Origin: CAZDWZ01 sp964509425 | GTDB taxonomy: Bacteria > Bdellovibrionota_C > UBA2361 > SZUA-149 > CAZDWZ01 | Assembly (NCBI GenBank): GCA_964509425.1 | Contig: CAZDWZ010000001.1 | Location: 62,001 to 126,000 of the forward strand | Length of the DNA: 64,000 bases | Reading direction: 5' to 3' | Shown here: piece after piece, positions 27,465 through 35,583 of the stretch | How the letters are laid out: every line of letters begins with the position of its first letter | Position numbering within the stretch: the stretch's first letter is position 1 | Position numbers and translations under genes: made by a program | Notes under the pieces: generated by a model | Told to the model about the DNA's origin: nothing | What the model saw: the letters and a program-made list of their open reading frames with translations, nothing else | The model's database searches: none

Positions 27465-28622
27465 ATGGCCACCCCAAGCGAAAACAAAATCCTTCGAATG
27501 CTCCAAGATGTTGTTGCGATAGAAAGCATTAACCCAGGATTTCCGGGAGGTTCGCGCGGAGAGGCAGCAATGCTTGATTACTTGCTGGAGTTTTGTGGTG
27601 CGGCTGGCTTTACGACCCAAACGTTTGAAGTCCTCCCTGGCCGAAGCAACTTCATCGCACGACTCGAAGGCCAGAACCCCTCCCGCCAAATTATGTTCGA
27701 GTGTCACATGGACACCGTCTCCGTGGACAACATGACGATTCCCCCTTTCGAGCCGGAGATCAGAGACGGAAAGCTCTACGGGCGTGGAAGTTGCGACACA
27801 AAAGCGGGAGGCGTCGCGATGCTTCATGCGATGAAGCGAATCAAAGAGTCGGGGAAAAAACCCCCGCTCACGATCCTCTACGCCGGCGCTATTGACGAAG
27901 AAAACACGATGAAGGGCGCCGCGCATCTCGCCGGTCAGGTAAAGCCCGAGGCAGTTGTCGTTTCGGAGCCGACTCAATTGAAAGTCATTCGTGCACACAA
28001 AGGGTTAATGCGCTTTCGGATTCACGTCACTGGAAAGCAAGTTCACGGGGCGTTGGCGGATCAAGGGATAAATGCAATCACAAAGATGAGCCGGCTGCTG
28101 ATCGCAATCGAGGATGGTATTCGGAAAAGTTACGCACGAAAGTCTCACGATCTCCTCGGCTCTCCGATTTTTAATATCGGGCTCATCACGGGAGGAACTC
28201 AAATAAACTTCGTGCCTGCGGAATGTACGGCGACGATTGAATGCCGAATCATTCCGGGCCATCCCGCAAATGAGGTTTTTAGTGAGTTTAAAAATATCGC
28301 CGCCGAAGCGATGAGTAAGGATGCCGACCTGAAAGTCCGCTTTGAAGAGCCGTATATTACGACAGCTCCGATGGAGACGTCGGAAGATTCTTTTCTTGTT
28401 CAGTCTGCGCTCGCTGCGGTTCGCGATGTCACTGGAACGGCGGCAATAGCTGGAGCGCCGTATGTTACAGACGGTGGTTTTTTCTCTGCGGTCGGCATTC
28501 CAACAATTGTCCTCGGTCCTGGGAATATCGAACAAGCCCATCGGGAGGTCGAGTGGGTCGACTGCGAACAAGTGCTGGCCGCAACCGACGTCTATCAGAA
28601 AATGATGGAAAATTTTTCGTGA
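27465..28622 (+). CDS. M20 metallopeptidase (ArgE/DapE type)
   Basis: A dinuclear zinc hydrolase of 385 residues with all ligand motifs: FECHMDTVSV (His), YGRGSCDTKAG (bridging Asp), GAIDEEN (catalytic Glu and ligand), VVSEPTQ, and EQAHREVEWVD near the end (His). The central lid domain (about residues 180-290) is present. It may deacylate N-acyl amino acids or cleave a dipeptide. The exact substrate is not clear from sequence. It sits directly after the NRDE gene and may be co-transcribed. Confidence 0.9.
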   Translation: MATPSENKILRMLQDVVAIESINPGFPGGSRGEAAMLDYLLEFCGAAGFTTQTFEVLPGRSNFIARLEGQNPSRQIMFECHMDTVSVDNMTIPPFEPEIRDGKLYGRGSCDTKAGGVAMLHAMKRIKESGKKPPLTILYAGAIDEENTMKGAAHLAGQVKPEAVVVSEPTQLKVIRAHKGLMRFRIHVTGKQVHGALADQGINAITKMSRLLIAIEDGIRKSYARKSHDLLGSPIFNIGLITGGTQINFVPAECTATIECRIIPGHPANEVFSEFKNIAAEAMSKDADLKVRFEEPYITTAPMETSEDSFLVQSALAAVRDVTGTAAIAGAPYVTDGGFFSAVGIPTIVLGPGNIEQAHREVEWVDCEQVLAATDVYQKMMENFS

Positions 28623-28662
28623 GTGCGATCCGCGAGTGATCGCTGTCCGGACGAGCAACAGC

Positions 28663-28710
28663 CGTTCCTGAACCTTCCTTTGGGAACCTTGAGGAAGGAA
28701 ACTCGGAACG
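28663..28710. repeat. Interrupted long hairpin after the M20 gene
   Basis: CGTTCC/GGAACG and CCTTCC/GGAAGG form two stacked stems separated by a TGAA/AAACTC internal loop. It lies between the M20 gene and the end of the convergent GC-rich gene. Confidence 0.55.
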
Positions 28711-28742
28711 TCCCGCCGGCTGCCTCACGGCTTCCGGCGGGA
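28711..28742 (-). terminator. Hairpin downstream of the GC-rich gene at 28763
   Basis: TCCCGCCGG (28711-28719) pairs with CCGGCGGGA (28734-28742), with further GCC/GGC pairing in the loop. It begins 21 bases after the stop. No U-tract. Confidence 0.55.
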
Positions 28743-28762
28743 GTTGGGGGCTCCAGATCACG

Positions 28763-29479
28763 TCACGTCGGGGGGGCGATCGGGGCGCGGTAGAAGGTGT
28801 TCGGGGCCGAGAACATCTCCAAGCGCTGCACAAGGCCGAAATGCACCTTGTAGAACGCCGGGCCGGGGAGCTTCGTGTAGCCCAGACGCTTGCCCCACTG
28901 CCACATCTCCACCAGTTCCCGCTGGGTGCCCATCCACAGCGTCTCGCAGTCGCCGACCGACGCGCGGCACCAGCCCTCGTAGAGGGCCGAGGCCAGCTTG
29001 CGGCCGCCCGTGGCGTGGTCGAACAGTTCGTCGAACTGGATGGGCCGCTCGAGGTCCGTCACGCCGTCGAGGTCCACCTGCAGTCGCACCGTCCGGGCCG
29101 CGTCCTCGACGCCGACGTAGCGGAGCGATCCCATGCCGGGTTTGATGCCCCGGGACTTCATCCACGGCCGAGCGTCGAACTCCTTCTGCCCCATCTTCCC
29201 GCCGAGGATGAACCCGCAGATCGGCCGCTCCCCGAGCGGCTCGTGCGCGATGGCCGGGGCGCTCATGAGCACGATGGCGTGCCCGAAGTCGTTGAGCGAC
29301 TTCACGAACCCGTCGAGCGTGGCGAGGTCGGTGGCCGCGCCGCGGGTCCAGTTGGGGCTCCACGGGGCGAGCCGGCGGTTGTTGCTGAAGACGCGCGCGA
29401 CTGCGTCTGTTACGCGGGGGAGCATCTCGTCAACTTGACCATGTGGCACCTGCCACAACGTCCAAAGATTCGGGTCCAC
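28763..29479 (-). CDS. GC-rich orphan gene 4, unknown function
   Basis: The start is GTG at 29479 behind AGGAGGACGAC. The 238-residue product has no signal peptide or recognised domain. It is rich in Trp, Pro and Gly (WTLWQVPHG, WSPNWTRG). In 28921-28980 I counted 44 of 60 G+C, far above the flanking M20 genes. Hairpins lie 40 bases upstream of the start and 21 bases after the stop. It separates two M20 peptidase genes that point the other way, so it looks inserted. Confidence 0.74.
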   Translation of the reverse strand: MDPNLWTLWQVPHGQVDEMLPRVTDAVARVFSNNRRLAPWSPNWTRGAATDLATLDGFVKSLNDFGHAIVLMSAPAIAHEPLGERPICGFILGGKMGQKEFDARPWMKSRGIKPGMGSLRYVGVEDAARTVRLQVDLDGVTDLERPIQFDELFDHATGGRKLASALYEGWCRASVGDCETLWMGTQRELVEMWQWGKRLGYTKLPGPAFYKVHFGLVQRLEMFSAPNTFYRAPIAPPT

Positions 29480-29518
29480 GTCGTCCTCCTGGTGAATTGA
29501 AGCAAGGAGACTGCGTCA

Positions 29519-29539
29519 TTGCGGTGAGTCGCACCGCAA
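29519..29539 (-). repeat. Hairpin upstream of GC-rich orphan gene 4
   Basis: TTGCGGTG and CACCGCAA form a perfect 8-bp stem with a 5-base loop, 40 bases before the GTG start. Confidence 0.7.
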
Positions 29540-29821
29540 AACCGTTTCGGCTGCTGCCGTCGCGGACTCGAGGGAATAGAGGAGAATGTTTTTGGTATGG
29601 GATGAAGCGCAGGTTGAACTTCGAGCGCTGCGTCGATTGGCTTCCACCGAGTCCGGGGGCAACAAAAAATTATGTGTCTCTCAATAAAAAGAGAAAGACC
29701 GAAAAAAACCAGTGAATAAATCTGCCAGAAGCAGGCGGAAAGTCAACAAGGCAGCTCCGGCGGAATTGCGTTTATTGGCGAGGTGAGTCAGATCAAGATC
29801 GTCACCTAAACGAGGTCGCCG
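29540..29821. other. Intergenic region
   Basis: No gene is supported. It contains A-rich sequence near 29690 and leads into the GAGGTCGCCG ribosome site of the next M20 gene. Confidence 0.35.
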
Positions 29822-31201
29822 ATGAACACCACCGAGAAGCTCGCATCGCTCTGGGAAAGCTCACAAAACGATATCATCACCGGATTTTTCCAGTTCCTTA
29901 CATTTGAAAGTGTAAGCGCACAGTCACAATACAAGGAGCAGCTGCACAAATGCGTTCATTGGTTAAAACAATACTTGGCGGAGCGCCTAGGATTTCAGGT
30001 TGAAGTTTGGGAGACATCCGGACATCCCGTGATCTTCGCTGAGCGGAACGATGCCGGGCCGGGAACTCCCACCGTGCTGGTGTATAATCACTACGATGTT
30101 CAACCGGTTGATCCCCTTGAGCTCTGGGACTCTCCCCCGTTCAAACCGGAAATACGGGACGGAATGGTCTACGCGCGTGGCGCTCAAGACAACAAGGGAC
30201 AGAGCTGGTGCGTATTTACCGGACTGCGGCTCCTCCTCGAGCAATATGGACGGCTTCCGGTCAACGTGAAGCTGTGCATCGAAGGTGAAGAGGAAATCGG
30301 CAGCGCTGCGTTGTCAAAAATTCTTGAGGCAAAGAGAGACCGCCTCAAAGCCGACTATCTCATGATTCAAGACTGCCTCATCCTCGGCGAGGAACAGCCG
30401 GCCGTCACATTGGGCGTGCGCGGAGTGGTAAAGCTCGAGGTCGAACTCACGTCGGCGTCATCCGATCTTCACTCAGGGTGCCACGGCGGGATCGTCTACA
30501 ATCCCTGCCGAGCGTTGTCGGAAATTCTTAGTTCGCTGTGGGACTCGGACGGAAAAGTTGCCGTTCCTGGATTCTATGAGGGAGTCGAGTTGCTCACCGA
30601 GGACGAGCGTCGCGTGATGAATTTCGAGTTTGACGAAGCAGAATATCTTCGAGATTTCGGCGCCGTGCCCGCCGCGATGGAGAAGGGCTTTTCGCCGAAC
30701 GAGGCGCGTTGGACGCGCCCCACGGTGGAAATTAATGGAATGTGGGGTGGTCACATCGGCGAAGGCTCGAAGACGATTATACCGGCAAAGGCCTACGCAA
30801 AACTTTCCTGCCGAATAGTGCCTGGGCAGGAGCCGAAGAGAGTCGGCCGCTTGGTCCTCGACTTCCTCAAGAACAATTGCCCTGATGGCGTGCAGATCGA
30901 AGGTGAAGTTGGCGAAGGAATGGGAACGGCTCTTCGAACCTCACCAAAGTCTAAACTTTCTCAGGCCGCGGCTTCGGCATATTCGGAGGTCTGGAACACC
31001 CCCTGCGACTTCATACTCGAAGGATCGACGATTCCGGTTGCTGCTGGACTTGCTCGTGCTTCGGGTGCCGAGACGGCGTTTCTCGGATTCGGCCTTACGA
31101 CGGACTCGATCCATGCTCCGAACGAACACTTCAGCCTTGAGCGATTGAAAAAAGGTGCGTTGACCTTTGGAAGGACGCTCGAGATCTTGGGCGCGAAGTG
31201 A
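29822..31201 (+). CDS. M20 dipeptidase (CNDP-like)
   Basis: A 459-residue zinc dipeptidase. Motifs are YNHYDVQPVDP (His), RGAQDNKGQ (bridging Asp), EGEEEIGS (Glu pair), a further Asp in MIQDCLI, and DSIHAPNEHF near the end (His). Length and the CNDP-type insert (ELTSASSDLHSG, the lid with its own His) fit cytosolic non-specific dipeptidases. GAGGTCGCCG precedes the ATG. It probably hydrolyses dipeptides taken up from outside. It is the second of three M20 enzymes in the window. Confidence 0.93.
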   Translation: MNTTEKLASLWESSQNDIITGFFQFLTFESVSAQSQYKEQLHKCVHWLKQYLAERLGFQVEVWETSGHPVIFAERNDAGPGTPTVLVYNHYDVQPVDPLELWDSPPFKPEIRDGMVYARGAQDNKGQSWCVFTGLRLLLEQYGRLPVNVKLCIEGEEEIGSAALSKILEAKRDRLKADYLMIQDCLILGEEQPAVTLGVRGVVKLEVELTSASSDLHSGCHGGIVYNPCRALSEILSSLWDSDGKVAVPGFYEGVELLTEDERRVMNFEFDEAEYLRDFGAVPAAMEKGFSPNEARWTRPTVEINGMWGGHIGEGSKTIIPAKAYAKLSCRIVPGQEPKRVGRLVLDFLKNNCPDGVQIEGEVGEGMGTALRTSPKSKLSQAAASAYSEVWNTPCDFILEGSTIPVAAGLARASGAETAFLGFGLTTDSIHAPNEHFSLERLKKGALTFGRTLEILGAK

Positions 31202-31209
31202 CCGACGGG

Positions 31210-31800
31210 TCAGTTCTTCGAATCAAAGTAGAATGTGACCGTTGCAAGATACCCGCGCAACTCCTCCGGCGGCCTCGGAAACGGGCCCGCATCCCTAATC
31301 GCCAGGAGCAAGGATTCGTCGAATTTTTGATCTCCAGAGCTTTCTGCAATTTTAGCGTTGGAAACTTCGCCCGCGTTTTGAATCGATAACGTTACGGAGG
31401 CAGCGAGCGGGCGACCTGCACCCGCAAAGCGATGCTTGGCTCGTACCTGCTTCTGAACCTCGGCGTTATACGCCAGAAATCCCTTCGGACGGCCGACGCC
31501 CATCGAGTACGTGGCTTGTTTAGGCACCTGGGCTTGTTCAATCTCGGGTGCACGATCGCGATTCGGTTTGAAGTTCGCTTTTCGCTCAGCCAGCGAATTT
31601 TTCAAGTGTGCATCTTTTTTCCCCTCGCCGCTGTTCTCCGAGACTTTTGGGACATCGGCTACGCGACCGTTCGCCGATGGATCAACTGCTGTTGGAGGCT
31701 GTGCAAACGATAGTGGGGAAAAGGTGAGCGCGGAAAATAATATCGAAGCGCCCGAAACTAAAAAACACGCAGCGCGCGTGAAAACTTTTGATTCATCCAT
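31210..31800 (-). CDS. TonB/TolA C-terminal-domain protein
   Basis: The 196-residue product has an N-terminal signal or anchor (AACFLVSGASILFSALTFSPL), a Lys/Glu-rich linker, and a C-terminal domain. The domain string SVTLSIQNAGEVSNAKIAES, then DESLLLAIRDAGPFPRPPEEL, is typical of the TonB_C/TolA_C fold. Such domains contact outer-membrane receptors or envelope partners. The short linker and lack of neighbouring ExbBD genes make an ordinary energy-coupling role uncertain. It ends 8 bp from the stop of the convergent dipeptidase gene. Confidence 0.8.
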   Translation of the reverse strand: MDESKVFTRAACFLVSGASILFSALTFSPLSFAQPPTAVDPSANGRVADVPKVSENSGEGKKDAHLKNSLAERKANFKPNRDRAPEIEQAQVPKQATYSMGVGRPKGFLAYNAEVQKQVRAKHRFAGAGRPLAASVTLSIQNAGEVSNAKIAESSGDQKFDESLLLAIRDAGPFPRPPEELRGYLATVTFYFDSKN

Positions 31801-31929
31801 TCTATAGTCTTAACAGGACGTCAGCAGACTGACGAGTCGGAAACTACGAGGCCCTTAACCGGCGCGCATTATCGATCACACGTCAATTGGGGCTGCGGCC
31901 GACCTCGGCCGGCCGCAGCCATTCTCGAA

Positions 31930-32436
31930 TTATGAAGCCTGCTTTTCGCTGATCATCTTCGAGAGCGCCTGAATGTGCGCTTGCTGTTGCGGAAGAAGCG
32001 TTGAGCGCACCAGAGCTTTTAGTTCGGCCGGTGCATTCTTGTTCTCCAGCACTTCTTGATACTCCTTCACACCGTGCTCTTCACCTTCCTTGAGCGCCTT
32101 CAGGGCTGTTTCCTTACCGAAAACTTTCGCCGTCCCGGTCACCGCCTCAGCCCAAACACCCCAAGCTCCGGAGCTTGCCACGGGAGTACCGCCAAGTTTT
32201 ACAACGTGCTGCTCAAGTGTCTTGACCGCATTTTGATGTTCAGTGTGGAACTTCTTTAGCTCCGCACCTGCGCTATCGCTGCTCAACTTCTCGAGCGCCT
32301 GGCGATAGGTTTCCACCGCAGAAATTTCACCCTTCAGGAGTTCGTTCAGCACCGATACCGCTCCTTGATCAGCGAGGGCAACGGCAGAAGAGCAAAACAA
32401 CAGCGAGCAGAGTGCAACAAATCGGATTAGTTTCAT
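31930..32436 (-). CDS. DUF2383 / PA2169-type ferritin-like protein
   Basis: ATG at 32436 follows AAGGAGATCTAAAT, a strong ribosome site. The 168-residue product has a signal peptide (FVALCSLLFCSSAVALAD) and a four-helix bundle, with LLKGEISAVETYRQALEKL and KKFHTEHQNAVKTLEQHV as typical DUF2383 helices. The E-x6-Y and E-x2-H patterns resemble metal-binding ferritin-like bundles. Members are often stress-linked. Export to the periplasm is predicted. No partner gene is adjacent. Confidence 0.82.
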   Translation of the reverse strand: MKLIRFVALCSLLFCSSAVALADQGAVSVLNELLKGEISAVETYRQALEKLSSDSAGAELKKFHTEHQNAVKTLEQHVVKLGGTPVASSGAWGVWAEAVTGTAKVFGKETALKALKEGEEHGVKEYQEVLENKNAPAELKALVRSTLLPQQQAHIQALSKMISEKQAS

Positions 32437-32655
32437 ATTTAGATCTCCTTGTCGAAAGACTGTATTTTCGTACGGCGACGAATAGACCGCGAACAGTAGC
32501 TGAGGAGCCATGATCCGAGTCACTCATGTTATCAACTGAACGCGGTTCAAGGTTTGGAGGACATGGAGCTCTATGATGCAGATCACAGGAGGCCCGTTGT
32601 CCGCGGATGAGCATTCGGCCAGTCGATTGGGATTACGCCGAGTCAGGCGCCGGGA

Positions 32656-33090
32656 TTATCCATTCAAGAACTTCTGAAACTGATAGCGAGAAAGCGGCTC
32701 CACGTTGATTGCGCCATCACGGATCGAGCCCCTGACGAGAGCTCCGGAGGAAAGGTCTTTCAAAACGAAAGCTCCTATCATCCGTCGGACAGCTTTGGGA
32801 GCTTCACCGCCGACCCAAGTCCGGACGTAGAGATACTCTATCGACGTCGACGGATTGAGGAGCATTCCATCTAATTGCGGTGGTCGCTCCGAGCCGCTCT
32901 GCACATTGACAAATAGAATGTTGTCGGGTGCCTCTTGCGCGTCTGTAAGCCAAAGCATCTTTACGGTTTCACTAAGAAGCATCGCTTCCTGAGTAAGATG
33001 TGGTGGTGCCGACGGACGACTGCAAGAAGTAAAACAGAGTATACTGAAAACAAAGCTGAGAAACTTGAATGCACCAGCCGCTCGTTTCAT
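32656..33090 (-). CDS. Lipoprotein coupled to the Ser/Thr kinase gene
   Basis: ATG at 33090 overlaps the kinase stop (ATGA at 33087-33090), so translation is coupled. The 144-residue product has a lipoprotein signal (FLSFVFSILCFTSC) and a small mixed domain with a Trp-rich middle (YVRTWVGGEAPKAVRRM). The tight overlap suggests it works with the kinase, perhaps as an envelope sensor or partner. No family is recognised. Confidence 0.75.
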   Translation of the reverse strand: MKRAAGAFKFLSFVFSILCFTSCSRPSAPPHLTQEAMLLSETVKMLWLTDAQEAPDNILFVNVQSGSERPPQLDGMLLNPSTSIEYLYVRTWVGGEAPKAVRRMIGAFVLKDLSSGALVRGSIRDGAINVEPLSRYQFQKFLNG

Positions 33091-34556
33091 TTGTTCCCCT
33101 TCCCTCTGGCTCTCGGAAGCAACGGCGACTTGGTGGAAAAGAGCAAAACTCCATCGGTGGCAGGGAGTGTCCGGTGTTTAAAGTCATTCTGCTCCGGTTG
33201 GACATACACCGAATACTGCCTGAGAAATAAATCGTAATCGACGGTGACCTTCTCTGGGTTTCCACGATCTCGCCAGTAGGTCCCGACAAACTGCTCGACG
33301 CAGTCAAACTCGTCTCGGATTTGCGGTCCGGATTTCGGAAAGATCTTATGATATCGATAATCCAACCAGTCCATTCCTTGCGGAAACGCCATAAATCCGC
33401 CGGTCGCCAGCAACGCCAGCACGAGCAAAAATGAAAGCGGAGTTATAGAAGGAAGAAGCTTCTTGGATTTCTGCATGCTCATGCGAAGCGACGACAATCT
33501 GCGATTCCGCCCACCGCTCAAAGGATCTTCCAGCTGAAACGTCATGGGCATGGCTCGGAACGCCGAGCCGCTTCCCCCAAGATTGGATTTTTGGAGCCGC
33601 CCGCTGTCGTAAGAATTCTCAGTCGAGGGCGCGGACACGCTGGCCGAGAGCTGGTCACGAAGGGATTGCGAAAGCTGCGTCGTGATGGAGTCCGGAGCTT
33701 GCGGCTTCACCCTCATCCCGCCGGCGACGAGTGAGCTCTTTGGGGGGTCGTTAAACATCGCGAGAATGCTTGCTACGTTCTCAGGTCTATCCTCCGGCTT
33801 TTTTGCCAGCATCTGCCTCAAAAGAGTATCGACCCAGTTCGGTAAATCGTTTCGAAAGTCGAGTGCCGACGGCGGCGGCTGCATGAGATGCATCTTCATG
33901 AGATGCGCAGGACTTTCGGCGGCAAACGGAAGCCGGTTCGTAAAGAGTTCGAAGAAGACCACGCCGAGCGCATAGATGTCCGCATGAAAGCCGACGTTTA
34001 GTCCCTGCCAAATCTCCGGAGCGATGTATTGCGGCGTCCCGAGAACGACCTGAGTTTCCGTCAGCCGCGAGTCGGTTGTTTTCACAATTCCGAAATCCGC
34101 AAGCTTCACCACATCGTCGTTCACAAGGAGCAGATTGTCAGGCTTGAGATCCCGGTGAACCAGATTCGCCTCATGGACCGCGTTCAAGCCGCTCAGTATT
34201 TGCTTCGCCATCTGGAAAATGCGATCTTTCGGAAGAAAATCATCGACATCTCGGTTATCGATGACCTCTGAGAGGGTTTTCCCCTGAAGGTATTCCATCG
34301 AATAATAGTAGGCGCGATTATGCTCTCCCGTGTCGAAGATCCGGATCACGTTGTTGTGGTTTACGAGACGCATCGTTTGCATCTCTCGAAGGAACCGCTG
34401 CACGAATTCCGTGTTCTCAGTTAATGAGCGGTGAAGGATTTTTAGCGCGATCGGCGTATTGTCGAGGAATCGGTCGTTCGCCAAGTACACTGATCCCATC
34501 CCCCCGGTTCCAAGGGTCTCCTGAATGAGATAGCGATTTGCGAACACTTTCGCCAT
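33087..34556 (-). CDS. Hanks-type Ser/Thr protein kinase, membrane-anchored
   Basis: ATG 34556 (MAKVFANRYLI) is the sensible start; the frame runs further upstream but without kinase sequence. All catalytic motifs are present: GTGGMGSV loop, ALKIL (ATP Lys), LVHRDLKPDNLLL, LADFGIVKT and QYIAPEIW. After about 280 residues there is a Ser-rich juxtamembrane stretch. One transmembrane helix (FLLVLALLATGGFMAFP) follows, then an extracytoplasmic tail of about 90 residues. The tail differs from PASTA repeats. The coupled lipoprotein gene follows. Substrates are unknown. Confidence 0.95.
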   Translation of the reverse strand: MAKVFANRYLIQETLGTGGMGSVYLANDRFLDNTPIALKILHRSLTENTEFVQRFLREMQTMRLVNHNNVIRIFDTGEHNRAYYYSMEYLQGKTLSEVIDNRDVDDFLPKDRIFQMAKQILSGLNAVHEANLVHRDLKPDNLLLVNDDVVKLADFGIVKTTDSRLTETQVVLGTPQYIAPEIWQGLNVGFHADIYALGVVFFELFTNRLPFAAESPAHLMKMHLMQPPPSALDFRNDLPNWVDTLLRQMLAKKPEDRPENVASILAMFNDPPKSSLVAGGMRVKPQAPDSITTQLSQSLRDQLSASVSAPSTENSYDSGRLQKSNLGGSGSAFRAMPMTFQLEDPLSGGRNRRLSSLRMSMQKSKKLLPSITPLSFLLVLALLATGGFMAFPQGMDWLDYRYHKIFPKSGPQIRDEFDCVEQFVGTYWRDRGNPEKVTVDYDLFLRQYSVYVQPEQNDFKHRTLPATDGVLLFSTKSPLLPRARGKGNK

Positions 34557-34751
34557 AATCTGGGACGCGTAACGAATCTCCGGTTTTCGTGTCTGTAGTC
34601 GGCCACTTCGAATTATCGGCACTCCGGATTACCCTGCTAAATCGGTAATTTCCGAGATTCAAACTCTGGTTAATATTCAATCAATTGAGATGGTTGCAGG
34701 CGAAGGTGCTTTGGCTTCGACCGGTCTCACAGATGAGGTAAACGAAAGCCC

Positions 34752-35519
34752 GTGGCAAAGCGATCTTCAAGACTCCTGAATACGGCCGTAGCAATTGTCA
34801 TTCCGGCTTCACTCGCATGGGCATTTCTCACGTCCTCTCCCTCGGCGAGCAATCGAGAAATCGATAATGTGAGCTCCCAAAAGCAGCTCGTGAAGGGGAA
34901 AAAACGCCCTCGGACCGAGGACACTCAACTTCCTGATTACGCACCATCGACGGAATCTCGTGCCTCGCTTGCTGAAAAGGAAGCTTCAAAAGAAGGCCCG
35001 GCATTCGGCCCGGCGGACGCAGCGAACATTTCGGAGGAGCTTAAGCCGACAGATCCGGCCGGTCCACCTTCAGAGAACATTCAAGGATTCAACTCCGCGG
35101 CTTCCCCCCCCTCCGAAGTGAACCGAAGCGACGAGCTGGAAGCCGAGCTTGGTCCGGAGAAGGCTCAATTTTACAGAGAGCAGGAGGCGTTGGCCTTCCG
35201 AACTTTTGACGACGAGCAGACCAAAGAGGAGCTTGATCTCGTGTCAGACCAGATGGAGTTGAATCCTCAGCAGCTCCAAGCCTCTGAGCTCATCTTCGAA
35301 GAGGCACAGACGGCACTTTCTCAGCAACAAATGACGGTCCGATCTCAAATTCCAAAAATGAAAACATTGGAGCGGCTCGACGCCTACACACGACTTGCTC
35401 AGTTTCGCCAGCAATTCATCTACGATCGCCTGAAAAGCGTTTTGAATCCACCACAGCTCGCAGCCTACAAAGAGAGCTTCGCGCCACTCACTGCAGCGTC
35501 GGAGTTATCCCAGAAATAA
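34752..35519 (+). CDS. Membrane-anchored helical protein, unknown
   Basis: The start is GTG at 34752; the nearest AGGT is rather far. The 255-residue product has an N-terminal anchor (TAVAIVIPASLAWAFLTSS), an acidic disordered region of about 100 residues, and a helical C-terminal domain. The domain contains LNPQQLQASELIFEEAQTAL and LNPPQLAAYKESF. These repeated L-x-P-x-Q-L elements recall the LTxxQ pattern of CpxP/Spy-type periplasmic proteins. That is a resemblance only. It is divergent from the kinase gene. Confidence 0.68.
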   Translation: MAKRSSRLLNTAVAIVIPASLAWAFLTSSPSASNREIDNVSSQKQLVKGKKRPRTEDTQLPDYAPSTESRASLAEKEASKEGPAFGPADAANISEELKPTDPAGPPSENIQGFNSAASPPSEVNRSDELEAELGPEKAQFYREQEALAFRTFDDEQTKEELDLVSDQMELNPQQLQASELIFEEAQTALSQQQMTVRSQIPKMKTLERLDAYTRLAQFRQQFIYDRLKSVLNPPQLAAYKESFAPLTAASELSQK

Positions 35520-35522
35520 AAA

Positions 35523-35550
35523 AAACCGGCCGTGGTTCCCCACGGCCGGT
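35523..35550 (-). terminator. Rho-independent terminator for the giant Ig-repeat gene
   Basis: AACCGGCCGTGG and CCACGGCCGGTT form a perfect 12-bp stem with a TTCC loop. On the minus strand it runs into T8, so it ends the 35584 gene. It may also stop readthrough from the plus-strand gene, whose stop codon lies in the A-tract. Confidence 0.92.
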
Positions 35551-35583
35551 TGGAAAAGCGGACTCGGCTCGAGAGGCGCGGCC

